A stretch of 64,000 bases of DNA from Allantophomopsis cytisporea (taxonomy: Eukaryota; Ascomycota; Leotiomycetes; Phacidiales; Phacidiaceae), in the NCBI GenBank assembly GCA_024752435.1, contig CP103027.1, positions 1,302,001-1,366,000 on the forward strand. Reading direction: 5' to 3'. Made by a program: the position numbers and the translations under genes. This document shows positions 12,378 to 23,924 of the stretch, piece by piece. The stretch's first letter is position 1. Every line of letters starts with the position of its first letter. The notes under the pieces are model-generated. The model made no database searches. It worked only from the letters and a program-made list of their open reading frames with translations, and had not been told where the DNA came from.

Positions 12378-12719
12378 ATGAAATCGACGAACGAAGCTTC
12401 TAGAGCCGCGGAATCAACCTCAAACTCATCCCCATCAACAGGTTCCTCACAAACAGCACCACAACCTCAAGAATACACCTTCACAGCATTCAAAAACCTC
12501 GCGTCTGAGAAAATCAGCTCATTCCTCCAAGGCATTCTCGGACTCCCATCAAGCTTCGGCGACTCAAAGAACAAGCACTCGAACTGGGCTGTATTCGAAG
12601 AAGACCCTCCAAAAGCAAAAGAATCAACACTCGAAGCCCTGCAACGCTCAAAGTCGCACGAAATCACCGCTGAATCCGAGAACACAGAGGCGAAGTCAAC
12701 CTCAAAATCGAACGACTAA
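12378..12719 (+). CDS. Fungal hypothetical protein, upstream ORF of an in-frame pair
   Basis: 113 residues. Serine- and threonine-rich at both ends with a central segment FKNLASEKISSFLQGILGLP followed by SNWAVFEEDPP. I do not recognise a named domain. The stop TAA at 12717 is followed after 39 nt by the ATG of the next ORF in the same reading frame, with no other stop between. The two ORFs may therefore be parts of one protein interrupted by a nonsense codon, a translational readthrough pair, or an upstream ORF in the leader of the downstream gene. No credible GT-AG intron removes the stop. Confidence 0.55.
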   Translation: MKSTNEASRAAESTSNSSPSTGSSQTAPQPQEYTFTAFKNLASEKISSFLQGILGLPSSFGDSKNKHSNWAVFEEDPPKAKESTLEALQRSKSHEITAESENTEAKSTSKSND

Positions 12720-12758
12720 ATCCATCCCATCCATCACACCACACCACATCACGAACCA

Positions 12759-13748
12759 ATGGCCAACAACAAAGGCACCGATGGCGTCCTCGACCCACTC
12801 CTCGACATCGCCGACGCTCTCATATCCCGCCCCTTCGACGTCGACGATGTAGAAGGTTTCGGCTCGCTGCCGTTTCTAGCCGTATCGCGCTACTCTCCAT
12901 TGAACCTGCTGGGCAGCGAAAACCCGCATAGCCCCGCGTCTCGCGGCGGCAAGTGGTGCGATGCCTTCGAGGACCTTATGCTCGCCAGTCAAGGGCGACC
13001 ATTGCGCGAGCAATCCGTCTGGGGCGCTGCGTTTGGTGAAGCACTCGGTGATCATAATCGCTTCATGATGACGGGTCATCGCTTCATTCAGCATCTACAG
13101 AAGGAACGTTTGAGTGATGGCTTCTGGGCACAGCAGCAACAGCAGCAGCAACAGTTGCAACAGCGGGAGGAGCGTGCGGTGGATATCCCGGTCACCAAGC
13201 GGATTGGACCGAATAGAGTTGCGCCTTCGCCTGCGCCTGTGGTGGATAGACATGAGGAGTCACGGAGTGCGAGAGACGACGGAGGACCTGCTACTGAGCT
13301 TGAGATGTATGGGCAGTTCTTGACTTCTATTGCTGAGAATGGGCTCCTGAGAGCCAGCATTGACAGTAGTCGTGGCCTCATTGATTATATTGAGCGCAAG
13401 GCCATGGAGGCGAACCCGAATTTGCAGCTGGAGAGTAGGGGTAGAAAGAGGCCTGAGGAGGCTGTGGAAGTGCAGGAGAAGTCATACACTCAAACGCATA
13501 CACAATCACAGACGCAGAGCTTGAGTTCAACGGAGCCTGGCGTCCTTTCGACTATGACTACCACCGAGAAAACTATTCTGCCGGATGGCACGGTACATTC
13601 GCGCGTTGTGTTGAAGAAGCGCTTTGCGGATGGTACGGTAAAGGTTACGGAATCGGTGGATGAACAGCATGGGAAGGAAGAGAAGAGGGACAAGGAGAGC
13701 AAGGACGGGAATGTGGTGGAGAAGAAGAAGGGTTGGTTTTGGAATTGA
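12759..13748 (+). CDS. Fungal hypothetical protein with polyglutamine tract
   Basis: 329 residues. The N-terminal part contains DPLLDIADALISRPFD, RYSPLNL and WCDAFEDLMLASQGRPL. A CAG/CAA-coded glutamine tract lies at about residues 125-136. The C-terminus has a repetitive segment, TEKTILPDGTVHSRVVLKKR then FADGTVKVTESV, which I recall from uncharacterised Pezizomycotina proteins. No enzymatic motif is visible and the middle is probably disordered. It is in frame with the ORF just upstream. Function unknown. Confidence 0.7.
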   Translation: MANNKGTDGVLDPLLDIADALISRPFDVDDVEGFGSLPFLAVSRYSPLNLLGSENPHSPASRGGKWCDAFEDLMLASQGRPLREQSVWGAAFGEALGDHNRFMMTGHRFIQHLQKERLSDGFWAQQQQQQQQLQQREERAVDIPVTKRIGPNRVAPSPAPVVDRHEESRSARDDGGPATELEMYGQFLTSIAENGLLRASIDSSRGLIDYIERKAMEANPNLQLESRGRKRPEEAVEVQEKSYTQTHTQSQTQSLSSTEPGVLSTMTTTEKTILPDGTVHSRVVLKKRFADGTVKVTESVDEQHGKEEKRDKESKDGNVVEKKKGWFWN

Positions 13749-16007
13749 GCGGGTGGGATGGCGTTGCATGGTTTGATTTACTTTTGGGCTAATCTGAGTC
13801 TTGTGTACTGGTTTGGTGTGCCTTGCGCTGGAATTGCTTCATTGTCTTTATTGCTCGCCTTTCTAGAGTATCAGTATTTCGAGAGACTGAAACTATGAGT
13901 TGGAATTGAACTTAAAATTGAAACTACAGTCTTCCTCACCCTCAAGTGATGACGAAGACTTCGTCTATGTCATTGTGGATACCGACTGTTGCAATACTCG
14001 TCGATGAGGAAGCAGCAGGATTGACAGCTATGTTCCTGTTGGAACGTCGATCATCCACTCACACGAGAAACCTTCATCATCGGATGTACGGATGTTTGAT
14101 ACTGCCTTCTCAATGGCGAGAATTCAGTTGAGCGGTGAGGCAACTGTACGGATAAGGTACTTTCGGCGACATGAGAGCACCACGACCACTTCCACTCCCA
14201 TTTCCGCTTGTACATACATTCAGGCTGACAACGTTCAACGGCTCTTGCAGATATGGAGGCTTGACGGCTGTCCGCATCAGAATACAACGTCGCTCAGATG
14301 CCTTTGGCTATTCTGGCATCCGTAAAAGACTTGTACAAGTACCGTCATGCGACTAGTAGCCACAGCAAGATACCTTGACCTCTGCGGCGGTGCACAGCTA
14401 CACCTACGATCTGACTCTCTGCTCGCCCTGCCTTGTATGTTCTTACTTTGCCGTGTCTATCTACAGCCACACTGAATACTTGAAGGTGACCGTAAGCGTT
14501 GTCTAGGCTTTGAGATATTGGTTGTTGTACATGCAGAGTGATCGAAGAGGCCCCGCTTGATATAGATAGGTACATATCTGTACACATTTCTGAATGCAAG
14601 GTTGTGATGATGTCAGAGAGGATTGGGTTTGGGGGCTGCATGGGACGGAGATGCATCAGGCTGAGGTGGAAGGATGAGCGCACACGTGGGTGACGAGAGC
14701 GAGAAGAGAGGGTGATGATGAGAAGTGATGGTGTTTGGAGTATGACCGATCAGATATGACAGAGTGTGAAGATACAGTTGTGTATCTCTTCGTATACCGA
14801 GCGTTGATGAGGGAAGAATCTACAAGAGGTGAGCTAGTTATTTCATTGTTTGATGATCTATTATTTCATTGTTTTGCCATTCTATTGTCTTATCCAGCGG
14901 GAATTGATGTCCATATTTATTTATGCTCAGAACTTCCGATGAGTGCCAAGCTTTTGATGATGAGCGTTAGCATTGCACCATGCTTCAAGATCCACCTCTC
15001 TGGTACACACATTCGTTATCCGTGCACTGCTTGAACGTCCGGTCGCAAAAACAGATGACGCTATCAGAAACCCACCAAGAAACACTCATTCACTCACTCA
15101 CGGTTTCTATGCAAATCAAATGCGAATGGAATGTCCCGTTCGAGAGTCCAAGCTGAAATGTGACACGCGATCCGACTTAGTACGCCACTTAGGGGGACCA
15201 TTTCATGCCCTAATCCACCAATCTAAACCATTGTCATGCATTACGGATACAAACATACAACCCTACGATAACTGACCATCACCCGGGTCAAGCACTACAT
15301 TGACCTTACTTACTCTACTATCAACCACCGGACACCCTCCAAGAGTGAATCTAGATTTTACCCTTTCGACCTTTCGACCTTTCAACCTTTCGGTCTTTCA
15401 ACCTTTCAACAGACGACACTTTACTTACTATTCATTCATTCATCCATCCATCCATACAATATTACCTACAACTTCAAACACCTCCTCATCTTCCACACCT
15501 CCTACCTGCCTTGCTGCGGTTTCCGATAACCATGTCGTTCCTCATTATATAGTTCATACCATCTGGGGCTGCACTTGCGTTGCGACGCCCACCCGTAGTT
15601 ACGGGCGCCATACGCCTTCTTTGTGGGTCTTACTCTCCCTCTGGCGGAGGAAACAAGAAACAAGAAACGAAACTGGAAAAAGAACGAGGGTTGAGAGAGA
15701 GGAACAAACAGTCCAATACCCTCCATACATACATCCTTCAACTCCCCCACCAACATATCTCTTCTCCTATTCCAACAACAAAACTTCGAAGATACCCCTA
15801 AGAATCCCATTATCCTTACATTTATTCGACTTCCAAGATTGATTATGTGGCTCCTGGTTCAATCCCACACCGCGATATCCGACGAAAGCGTCCATACGCG
15901 CTCCCGACAATAACATCGAATCCATATATCTGTGCTGATCGATCTCCGACCTCTCGACCACTGCTTGACCTATTATATACGTGCACCAATTGCACAGTAC
16001 CGCCACC
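13749..16007. other. Intergenic and leader of the Trk gene
   Basis: About 2.3 kb without a supported gene. It contains repeated CTTTCGACCTTTC-like units around 15363-15410 and ATTC/ATCC microsatellites near 15430-15455, consistent with a long 5' leader or promoter for the potassium transporter. Confidence 0.55.
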
Positions 16008-18894
16008 ATGTACTCCATGCTGCTTGAGCTTTGGGGTGAGTTCAAGGCATTGAAACCCTCCTTCATCTCCAAATCCCCCCATTTCAACTTCATTACTATA
16101 CACTACTTCTGGATCATTGGTTGCACCATTATTTCTTCAATCCTTCTATACCCTGATCGTTCGGCACCTCCTGGGGGTGGCTTGAAATACATTGATGCCC
16201 TTTTCCTTTCCAGTGGCGCGGCCACTCAAAGTGGTCTCAATACGGTCGACATTAATCAACTCAGTACTTATCAGCAGCTTGTGTTGTTCTTTATACCAAT
16301 GCTTTGCAATCCTATCACAATCAACACCTTTGTGGTCTTCCTGCGATTGTACTGGTTCGAAAAACGCTTTCAACATATAGCTCGAGAGGCGAAACGTGTG
16401 AGGAGGAGTATCTCGAGAAGTCGCTCTCAGATGAAGGGAGACAGGGACTTGGGCAAAGAAGAACGTGGTGTGAATGGACGAAGCATTGTTGTGATGCATG
16501 GAAGTACACGAACAAATGCCCTGACGAATGATGGGGCCCCTGCAGATGATTACGAAGAAAAACAGTCACGAAAGTCTGAGTCGATGGATCATGATGAAAA
16601 CGCAGTATCCTCTGGTGATTCTGATAGGAGTAGAGGAGAGAGTTCTACAACTGCCAACGATCGGGGAACTTCACCTCATACCCAACCTCAAGGAATCACT
16701 TTCGCAACCCAGGTCAAACGCAGTGATGGACTGAAGGATGAAACACTTCGATTGCCAGCACAAATGAGCAAGCAGGACCATATTGCCTTCCTGGAACGAC
16801 AGCGAAACCCCGAAGATCGTGGTGTCCTGAGAATTCCGGGCCCTAGAGATGCTGACGCAGGAGTCGCGCCTGAGACCGTGGATGAAGATGAGGCGGTGAC
16901 ACAGCGCACCAGGAGGCCTTCGGTATATGAAAATGGACGTCGTGGCAGTGCACGAAGTATGGGATCACATCCGACCTCACAGAACGGCACAAGCAACCAA
17001 GACGGCGACACTGTAGACGAGCGAAGAATTCAAATTCTGGAACCTACAAAACCCACGGATCACGTAACTGACGACATCCGAGCTGCAGCAAAAACCTTGG
17101 GACCACTGCGATTCCGAAAACCGCGGATTCTACACGGTGAGAAGCTTCACGATTCAGAGACACATATGAGTCACATGGCATCTGTTAAATCCAGAGCCAA
17201 GTCGTTTGCTAGTTTCAAGACCGCTCTGTCGCGCGAGAAAGATGATGATATGCCGTATCTCAGTTGGCAACCGACTGTTGGGCGTAATTCTGCTTTCGTC
17301 GACCTGACAGAAGAGCAGAGAGAGGAACTCGGTGGTATTGAGTATAGATCTCTGAAGTCCTTGGCTTTGATCCTTGTATGTTATTTCTGGGGATTTACAC
17401 TCCTTGGTGTTGTCTCTCTGACTCCATGGATCCGAAATTCTGCCAGGTATAGTGAGGTTGTCCACAATGATGGGCAGAGTACGACCTGGTGGGGTTTCTT
17501 TACGGCTACTTCTTCCTTCAATGATGTTGGATTTACCCTTACTCCCGACAGCATGATTTCCTTCCAGGCTGCCATTTGGCCTCTTCTACTCATGTCATTC
17601 CTGATCATCATCGGCAATACGGGGTTCCCTATCATGCTGAGAGTTATCATCTGGGTGACATCTAAATATGTTCCCCAAGACAGTGGTATCTGGGAGGAGC
17701 TCAAATTCCTTCTCGATCACCCACGACGATGCTTCACTCTTCTTTTTCCTAGCCAGGCTACTTGGTGGCTGTTCTGGATTCTTATCTGTCTCAACTCACT
17801 GGATTTACTGTTCTTCATTATTCTTGACGTACGTTTTCATCCTATCCTGTCCTTCGTTCTACGCAAATCCACTAACATTATTCTAGTTCGGGAACTCAGT
17901 TGTCACCGCACTCCCAGTGAACATCCGTGTTCTTGATGGGTACTTCCAGGCCATCTCCACCCGCACAGCTGGCTTCGGCGTCGTTAACCTAGCTGCTCTA
18001 CACCCCGCTATCCAAGTCTCATACCTAATAATGATGTACATCTCCGCGCTTCCAATTGCCATCTCAGTACGACGGACGAACGTTTACGAAGAGAAATCCC
18101 TCGGTATATACGGTTCCGCGTCTGAGGATGTCGAAGACGAAAACGAGCCTTCCTACGTAGGCGCCCATCTGCGACGCCAACTCTCCTTTGATCTGTGGTA
18201 TATCTTCCTCGGCCTCTTCATAATCTCCATCTCCGAAGGATCCCGTTTACAGGCAGGAGACCAATACTTCACGCTGTTCACCGTTCTTTTCGAAGTCGTT
18301 TCTGCTTACGGCACCGTCGGCCTTTCCCTCGGGTACCCAACCATCAATGCCTCCTTCTCCGCCGAGTTCGGTGTCATCGCCAAACTCGTCATCATTGCTA
18401 TGCAGATTCGTGGCCGCCATAGAGGTCTACCCTATGAACTTGACCGCGCCATTCTCTTGCCAAGTGAGTCTCTGCATGCCCGCGAAGACTACGACGCTTC
18501 TACCCGTATGAGACGACGGAACTCGGCCGGCACTATGAACACTACATTCAATGAAAATGTCAATGGAACTGACCCCCCCTTCAATCTTCGTCCGGCGTCT
18601 ACGCATGCTACATCCCGCAGCAAGGATCGCAATCATAATTTCTTGTCGTCACTCCTGCATCCCGGACCAATGCTTCCGCCATCCCATAGGCATATGACGC
18701 GCGCAGATACGATGGAGAAGAAGAACAGTCGCTCGACAATGGACGCGCGGAGCGTGAGCCCAAGGGGACGGACCAGTCGGATGGAAAATCTGGACGATGT
18801 GACGGAAGGCGTTGCTACGCGGGACGCGAGTAATGGGCGGGGGAGGAAGACAGAGGGGAGGAGGAGTTTCTTCCAAGATGGATTGAATGAGTAA
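16008..18894 (+). CDS. Trk-type potassium transporter
   Basis: 942-residue plasma-membrane K+ transporter of the fungal TRK family. Exon 1 is 16008-17828 and exon 2 is 17887-18894, joined in phase 0 by a 58-nt intron (GTACGT...TTCTAG). All four selectivity P-loops are present with their glycines: SGAATQSGLNTVD, ATSSFNDVGFTLTPDS, STRTAGFGVVNL and VVSAYGTVGLSLGYP. A hydrophilic cytosolic loop of about 300 residues (roughly 125-430) separates the first and second MPM units, as in yeast Trk1/Trk2. The start is the ATG at 16008 in GCCACCATG context; an upstream in-frame GTG is not a likely start. The C-terminus is a disordered basic tail. Expected role is K+ uptake and membrane potential control. 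Confidence 0.92.
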
Positions 18895-19621
18895 TGCGCT
18901 TGAGAGCGTGGGTGTGTAAACTGTATATATCGAGTGCTTATATGGGATGGGGGTTTTTGGACTTGAAATGAAAGTCTTCGCGACTTGGGCGGCGAGATCA
19001 CTTAGCCTGGCGTTTGGGATTAGATGGTGTTGAGGCAGATTTGGATTCAAGCGGTTTAGGATTGGGATTGTGGCCTTGAAGTTATGTAGATTTCTGAAGG
19101 ATGTGTCTGTCTTGTGTTGTTGGTTTAGCTTCCTTGTGTAAATAAGCGTGCGTGAATAGGGAACTCGAGAATATGTCACGATCGCGTTACATTGAATTCA
19201 AGACTGTTGCGAGTAGAGGTGTTGCAAAGTGTTTGGACCGACTTGGTGTTTGAGATGAATGTGATGAAACATGAAAAAGGCAAGTTACTATCTTATGCAA
19301 GTTTAATGATCACATATTTGATATCCTATAGACTAGATTGTAACGTTTACTTCAAGAACCTTCAATTAAAAAAAAGAAGTCAAGATCCCACAGCCTTCGC
19401 GCAAACAAAAGAAAGTGTCAAACAGGAGGCCTCGTAAACACAGCTTACTCTAGCCGCCTGCGAAAGGTCGAGTGTTATAACAAGAAACCGACTCCCAATA
19501 ATGAATGGCTCCTGAAAACCTGCAGAGCGCAGGTCATAGCTGTTCCAAATCTACCCAGGTCCAATCTAGTACTCCAAGAGTGTTGTGTCTCATATCCTCA
19601 CAATATATAAGGATTCTCCAG
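18895..19621. other. Intergenic between convergent genes
   Basis: 3' flanks of the Trk gene and of the NACHT_N-like gene. No supported gene. Confidence 0.6.
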
Positions 19622-20701
19622 TTATCCTCTCTTGAAAATATTGTATACGTGTTGCATGTCTGCCTTCTCACCAACATTACCATTGATTTGCATGCTATTC
19701 TGACCATGGGATTCAACTTTGACGTAAGAATGCTTCCCAGACCCTGCAACATCGCCATTCACCTGGTGGCCACCACTCTCAGCTGAGTTGTTCTCATAGT
19801 AGTTGTTTCCCGCATCTTGAGACATGACATTCCCGTTCAACTGGTCTCCATTGTTGGTCACTCGTGCACCGATATATTTATGGTGGAAGACTCCAGTGGC
19901 TCGTTTTGGGCCTTCTTCTTTATGTGCAGACCGCTCTCTGGAGGGGTGCGGGTTGGCAGTTTTGGATTCTGGGAAGCTGGCTTTGAACTCCTCTCCTGTT
20001 GCGGAAATTAATTGTCAGATCCAAGATTACATGCGAAGAGTCTTACTCAGTAATGTCAAGGTCTTTGACTCCTCGAGTTTCCCCCTCGGCATGTGTACCA
20101 AGGTCTTGTTTTCAGTGGCATACACGATCTTCTGCTCCTTCGAATGTCTAGGAGACTGCACGTGGGTCAGCAAATGCAAGTATCGGTATATTAGGTTGCT
20201 TACTGTGCGAAAGTTGTTGGACGCAAGAAGGGCGTCAACATTCCTATTCATTGTATCGACGCTACTTGAAATTGTGGAAATTGTATCTGCTTGCATGACG
20301 CTGATGCACAGAATCAGAGCGCCCTTCTCCTGTTCAAGTCGTTCAAAACCAGCCGAGATCTGATTCTCCTTTTTAGCTCGCGCAGCTTTCCAGTATCGTT
20401 TGTTGCGAGATCCGTCGGTGTAATCTGCCGTGACCGTCTGGATTGTATGGAGCAATGCCCTTGCCTGTAACACAGTTGAATCTACCTGGGTGCGAACCAC
20501 CGGAATCTGAAGCTGCTCGTTTTGCTGAATAAGAAGTGCGATGTCGTTGAGCTGTCGAATTTGTGAATTATATTTCTGAAGTCTGCTTTGTGCCCCTTCG
20601 ACCCTTTGACATGCTTCTGTGATGGAGCTGGAGATCTTAAGACCGTATTCAAGAAGCTGACTGATGCTTGCCAGCAACCCTAGGACTTCTATACCCGCCA
20701 T
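19622..20701 (-). CDS. NACHT_N/SesA-like protein with C-terminal triple NG repeat
   Basis: 326 residues in three exons: 20701-20204, 20155-20047 and 19995-19622. The introns are 48 nt (GTAAGC...GTGCAG) and 51 nt (GTAAGA...CAACAG), and all phases agree. The N-terminus, MAGIEVLGLLASISQLLEYG and onward through RYWKAARAKKENQISAGF, resembles the helical NACHT_N/SesA or HeLo-like domain found at the front of fungal STAND and cell-death proteins. The C-terminal 75 residues hold three units spaced 25-26 residues apart around GDQLNGNV, GHQVNGDV and SMQINGNV, rich in Asn, Gly and Gln. This recalls HET-s-related amyloid signalling motifs. A helical executor plus terminal amyloid repeat is the HET-S/HELLP layout. 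The family call and amyloid role are inference. The reported TTG 24 nt upstream is not a start. Confidence 0.75.
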
Positions 20702-21000
20702 TGTTGAGGGTAAGTGGAGTTTCAAGAGCGCAATGGGAAGGTTAGGGTGGAAGATAAGGACGTGATCACGTGAACCTCAAGTACATCTGAATAGAATATT
20801 GTTAGGTGATGTACATACATGAGATGGGTTTCGACGTGTTGTGTTACACAACAGGGTACTCATGCATGTAATTATCCGACCAAATCGCATGCTTGTGATG
20901 TAGGCAACGTGACGGCGAAGTAAACGCCTAAGACCCTATGAGATTTCTATAAAGACCCTGCTATCCCGTTGATGCCCAATATACTTTATGCCACGTATGT
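20702..21000. promoter_or_regulatory. 299-bp bidirectional promoter
   Basis: Separates the divergent NACHT_N-like and retropepsin-like genes, so the two probably share regulatory sequence. No specific element can be named. Confidence 0.5.
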
Positions 21001-21945
21001 ATGCTTCATTACATCCAAAGGATGCCTAATTCTGATGAGAATGGCCATTTTCAAAAGTTTGATAGATTCGGGGCAAGCGATGGAGCGCTTCAGATCACCA
21101 GTGCAGGAAATAACAACTTCCCCTCTGGCAATCTGTATCACATCGAGGCCACCAATACATATCTTCTTAGCTGTGAACTCCACGGGATCCATACATCAAG
21201 CTTGCAGGACCCACGACCTGGAAATCGTGGGAGATTTCCGATCCAGTTACCATCAGCCTCATCTAGAGTTCTAGATATATCTAGCGATGATGGCGGCGAT
21301 GATGTTTTTTCCGATTTGAATCTGCAAGAGTCAAGTGATAATACCATCGAAATTGAGCCCCAAATGAGTACCGACACCGAGAGACGGAGACCTAGCTGCG
21401 AAGCAAATGGCGATGGGATGACCGAGGTTGTTTACCCGAATTTCTTGAACTCCGAACGTCCCAAGCGAAATCAAGACAACTTCCACTCAACACAAGACTT
21501 CTGGATATCAGACGCAAATAGTTTTATTGCATATAAGGTGAGATCCTACACGAAGACCACTTTGAACATACAATTGATAGCTTCCGTGAAGCAAAACCCA
21601 CCTTTGTTCACGGAGTCCGAGATTTTACGATACACAACTAATATCATGTTCAACTTCGATGATACACCACGCTCTGTTATCTTGGCAGAAACTTACGAGC
21701 ATAATTGGGTTTCGAGTCGAGTTCTTGAAGGTTCTGGTATTAAGCCTTCGCCCATTCTACATTCCGAATTCCTACCATTTCCTTACAAGTGGCTGAAAGC
21801 GAAAGGAGTTGTTGAACTAACTTGGTTTCGGGCGAAGAAATTTAAGTCGCGAAAGACAAGATTCCATGTCGTGACTACAGTACTATTTGATGTCCTGTTT
21901 GGTGGTGACTTTCTGAGAAATGGCGGCTCCTCTATCTTCCAATGA
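21001..21945 (+). CDS. Degenerate retropepsin-like domain protein
   Basis: 314 residues, single exon, ATG at 21001. The first 150 residues are low-complexity and acidic (ISSDDGGDDVFSDL). The last 120 resemble the fungal cellular retropepsin-like fold: a strand-turn segment RSVILAETYEHNWVSSRVLE occupies the place of the D-T/S-G catalytic loop, followed by VVELTWF and the terminal TTVLFDVLFGGDFL, which matches the usual FDVLLGRDF ending. The catalytic Asp-Thr-Gly is missing (AETYEHN), so protease activity is not expected. Such domains occur in uncharacterised fungal proteins, sometimes near STAND genes. Its divergent promoter with the NACHT_N-like gene suggests a shared role, which is inference. 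Confidence 0.65.
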   Translation: MLHYIQRMPNSDENGHFQKFDRFGASDGALQITSAGNNNFPSGNLYHIEATNTYLLSCELHGIHTSSLQDPRPGNRGRFPIQLPSASSRVLDISSDDGGDDVFSDLNLQESSDNTIEIEPQMSTDTERRRPSCEANGDGMTEVVYPNFLNSERPKRNQDNFHSTQDFWISDANSFIAYKVRSYTKTTLNIQLIASVKQNPPLFTESEILRYTTNIMFNFDDTPRSVILAETYEHNWVSSRVLEGSGIKPSPILHSEFLPFPYKWLKAKGVVELTWFRAKKFKSRKTRFHVVTTVLFDVLFGGDFLRNGGSSIFQ

Positions 21946-23013
21946 AAGATGTACCATGTGGGGAGGTTTCTGTCATTGAATTCGTGCATCAGAAGTTGAC
22001 CTTATATAAACCCTTTGACACTTAAATTGTAAAGATGTGACACGTACGTAACTACCATGCATTTCATGATGGACGAGGCAAGTGCAGCTCTTAATGAAGG
22101 CGCAACGAACAATTGTACGTACAGTACATAATAATTGGTTATATGGCTCTAAATTACCGCACGACTTTCACTCGGCACCTGTACATCTATCACTGGGGAA
22201 AAAAGGATATTAAATGAAGCCTTCACCATGTCGCTGAGGATTACTTATTCACAAGCTAGCGCTGATCCTATTTTTATCAACCTTGTCTAGGCACAGATAC
22301 ATTAAGCAAGTGATAAGATACACGATTAGGGTACCTTTCTGGTATAAATGGTTAAAACGATTAATCATGATTCAAATGTTATCTGCAATCGAACCTTGTT
22401 CTTATTAGAGATGGAGGACTGAATCCCAATATCCGTTTATTTAGCGCCTACATACGCTAAATGACCTATATTCTGCAACCTTCTTGTATTGCGGGGTGTT
22501 GAACCACAAGCACCACTTGCATACAGAATCTAGCATATTAATGAAGCCGTGGGGTGCATGCTCAATGAGCCTCGTATATCAAATTGTATCCCATTCTCAA
22601 AGTGTAACGCAAATGATAATCTTATCTCTGCTAGGTCTCCAACGGATGAAATCATCGCATGGAAATTCTGGGATACTGAATGGATTTCCTAAGTAACAGG
22701 GATTGTGAGGCTCATCATACTCAGCCTTATGCTGCGGGTGTGAGTCTTGTTGAATGTTCTCGTCGCAATCGCTTGCCCTCCATCTTCTAATCGCTCCTCA
22801 TCGCATTATCATCAATACGTTGTCGACCCTCACTTTTTGAGAACTTTCTCTAGTCTCACAAATCGATATGCACTTTTTCTCGTACTGGCTTAATGCTGAT
22901 GCTGATAACAATTATCGAGACGAGCACCTGTGATCAGCAAGAAACCGTGATCAAGGGCATGTCCCGCGATAGAAAACAAACTCGACGGCCTATACGATAT
23001 CAGACACTTAAAC
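21946..23013. other. Intergenic, no gene seen
   Basis: AT-rich, with only short unsupported frames. Confidence 0.6.
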
Positions 23014-23924
23014 ATGCCAAAACCGTTTTCAGCTATACTTCGAAAGGCAGTGGTTGAAGCTGCAATGTCAGGAGAGCGGAAGGAACTTTCTCTACTAAAA
23101 CAATACTTGCAGGATCAGGGCTTCGGCAATGATATTATTGAAGACAATAAGGATGAAATCTGGCAGGAGTATTTGTCAAAATTGAAACCAACACCGACCT
23201 ACCTTGATAGGCCGAGAATTTCGCCCAGGCTTCGAGCTGAAGAATTGCCTCCAACGCCCAACCCTGATCGACCTGGAAATATGAGCTTTGCTGGGTTTCC
23301 GCTGTCGGGTGTAAGTATACCATTCAAGTATTACATCGAGAAGCTTACTGAAAAACTAGATATCTTCCCGGGAATACATTGACCTCCTGCTAGATGGCAA
23401 TAACGACAAGACGCACAGTGTCGGCTGTGCGTTCGACAGTGAATGCTGGGAAAGTATCATCTGTGACGAGACAGTCGAGGGCCTGAACATTCCAGCCGAT
23501 AACAAAACCATTTGCATACGGTGGCGACAAAAAGAATCCTTCAAAACAAATACAACCATCTGCAAGATTGTTCCCGCTGAGAAGCTCCCCAATTACGATG
23601 TGAAATTTGGTACAGGCTGCAAGAAAGGAATTAAAGAGCAGGAGGTTCGGACTGCGTCCACGCAGAGGTCCCAAGGTAAAGTTTATGTTCAAGAACCTGT
23701 CAAATGCCAGTTGAGCTAAATTATTTGAAGGCGATGGCAGGTTCCAAAATCAATCGGATGACGAAAGTTCGGACGAAAACCCAGCATTGAGTCGTCAGCA
23801 GATGAAAATGGTGGCTGAGATGAATATGCTTTCTGTCAAGGCTGCGACAAAAAGCCTGCCAAAAGAGCGTCGTCCATCAGAAGGGAGTCGTGAGTCCAGA
23901 GGACGCCGTCGTGATATAAGCTGA
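23014..23924 (+). CDS. Second retropepsin-like fungal protein
   Basis: 268 residues in three exons: 23014-23310, 23360-23675 and 23731-23924. The introns are 49 nt (GTAAGT...CTAG) and 55 nt (GTAAAG...TTGAAG) with matching phases. The N-terminus is helical (FSAILRKAVVEAAMSGERKE). The centre again shows a retropepsin-like pattern: VGCAFDSECWESIICDETV in the catalytic-loop position (Asp kept, Thr-Gly replaced), ICIRWRQKESF, and LPNYDVKFGTG at the FDV-G position. The tail is basic (RESRGRRRDIS). A good GTGAGT donor near the end (23889) could extend the transcript into further exons up to about 24271, where a 60-residue coding-like frame exists, but I could not find one splice path that keeps all phases. 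Function unknown. Confidence 0.6.

Noticed and set aside
12700..12775. Intron joining the two in-frame ORFs at 12378 and 12759
   Set aside because: Available donors (GTCAAC, GTCGCA) are poor and the only acceptor is over 50 nt from the possible branch site, unlike the other introns here.
15847..15880. B-box-like GGTTCAATCC suggesting another tRNA gene
   Set aside because: The flanking bases do not form a T-stem and no acceptor stem or A-box is found.
15981..16007. Upstream in-frame GTG start for the Trk transporter
   Set aside because: Nuclear genes start at ATG, and the ATG at 16008 sits in an ideal GCCACC context.
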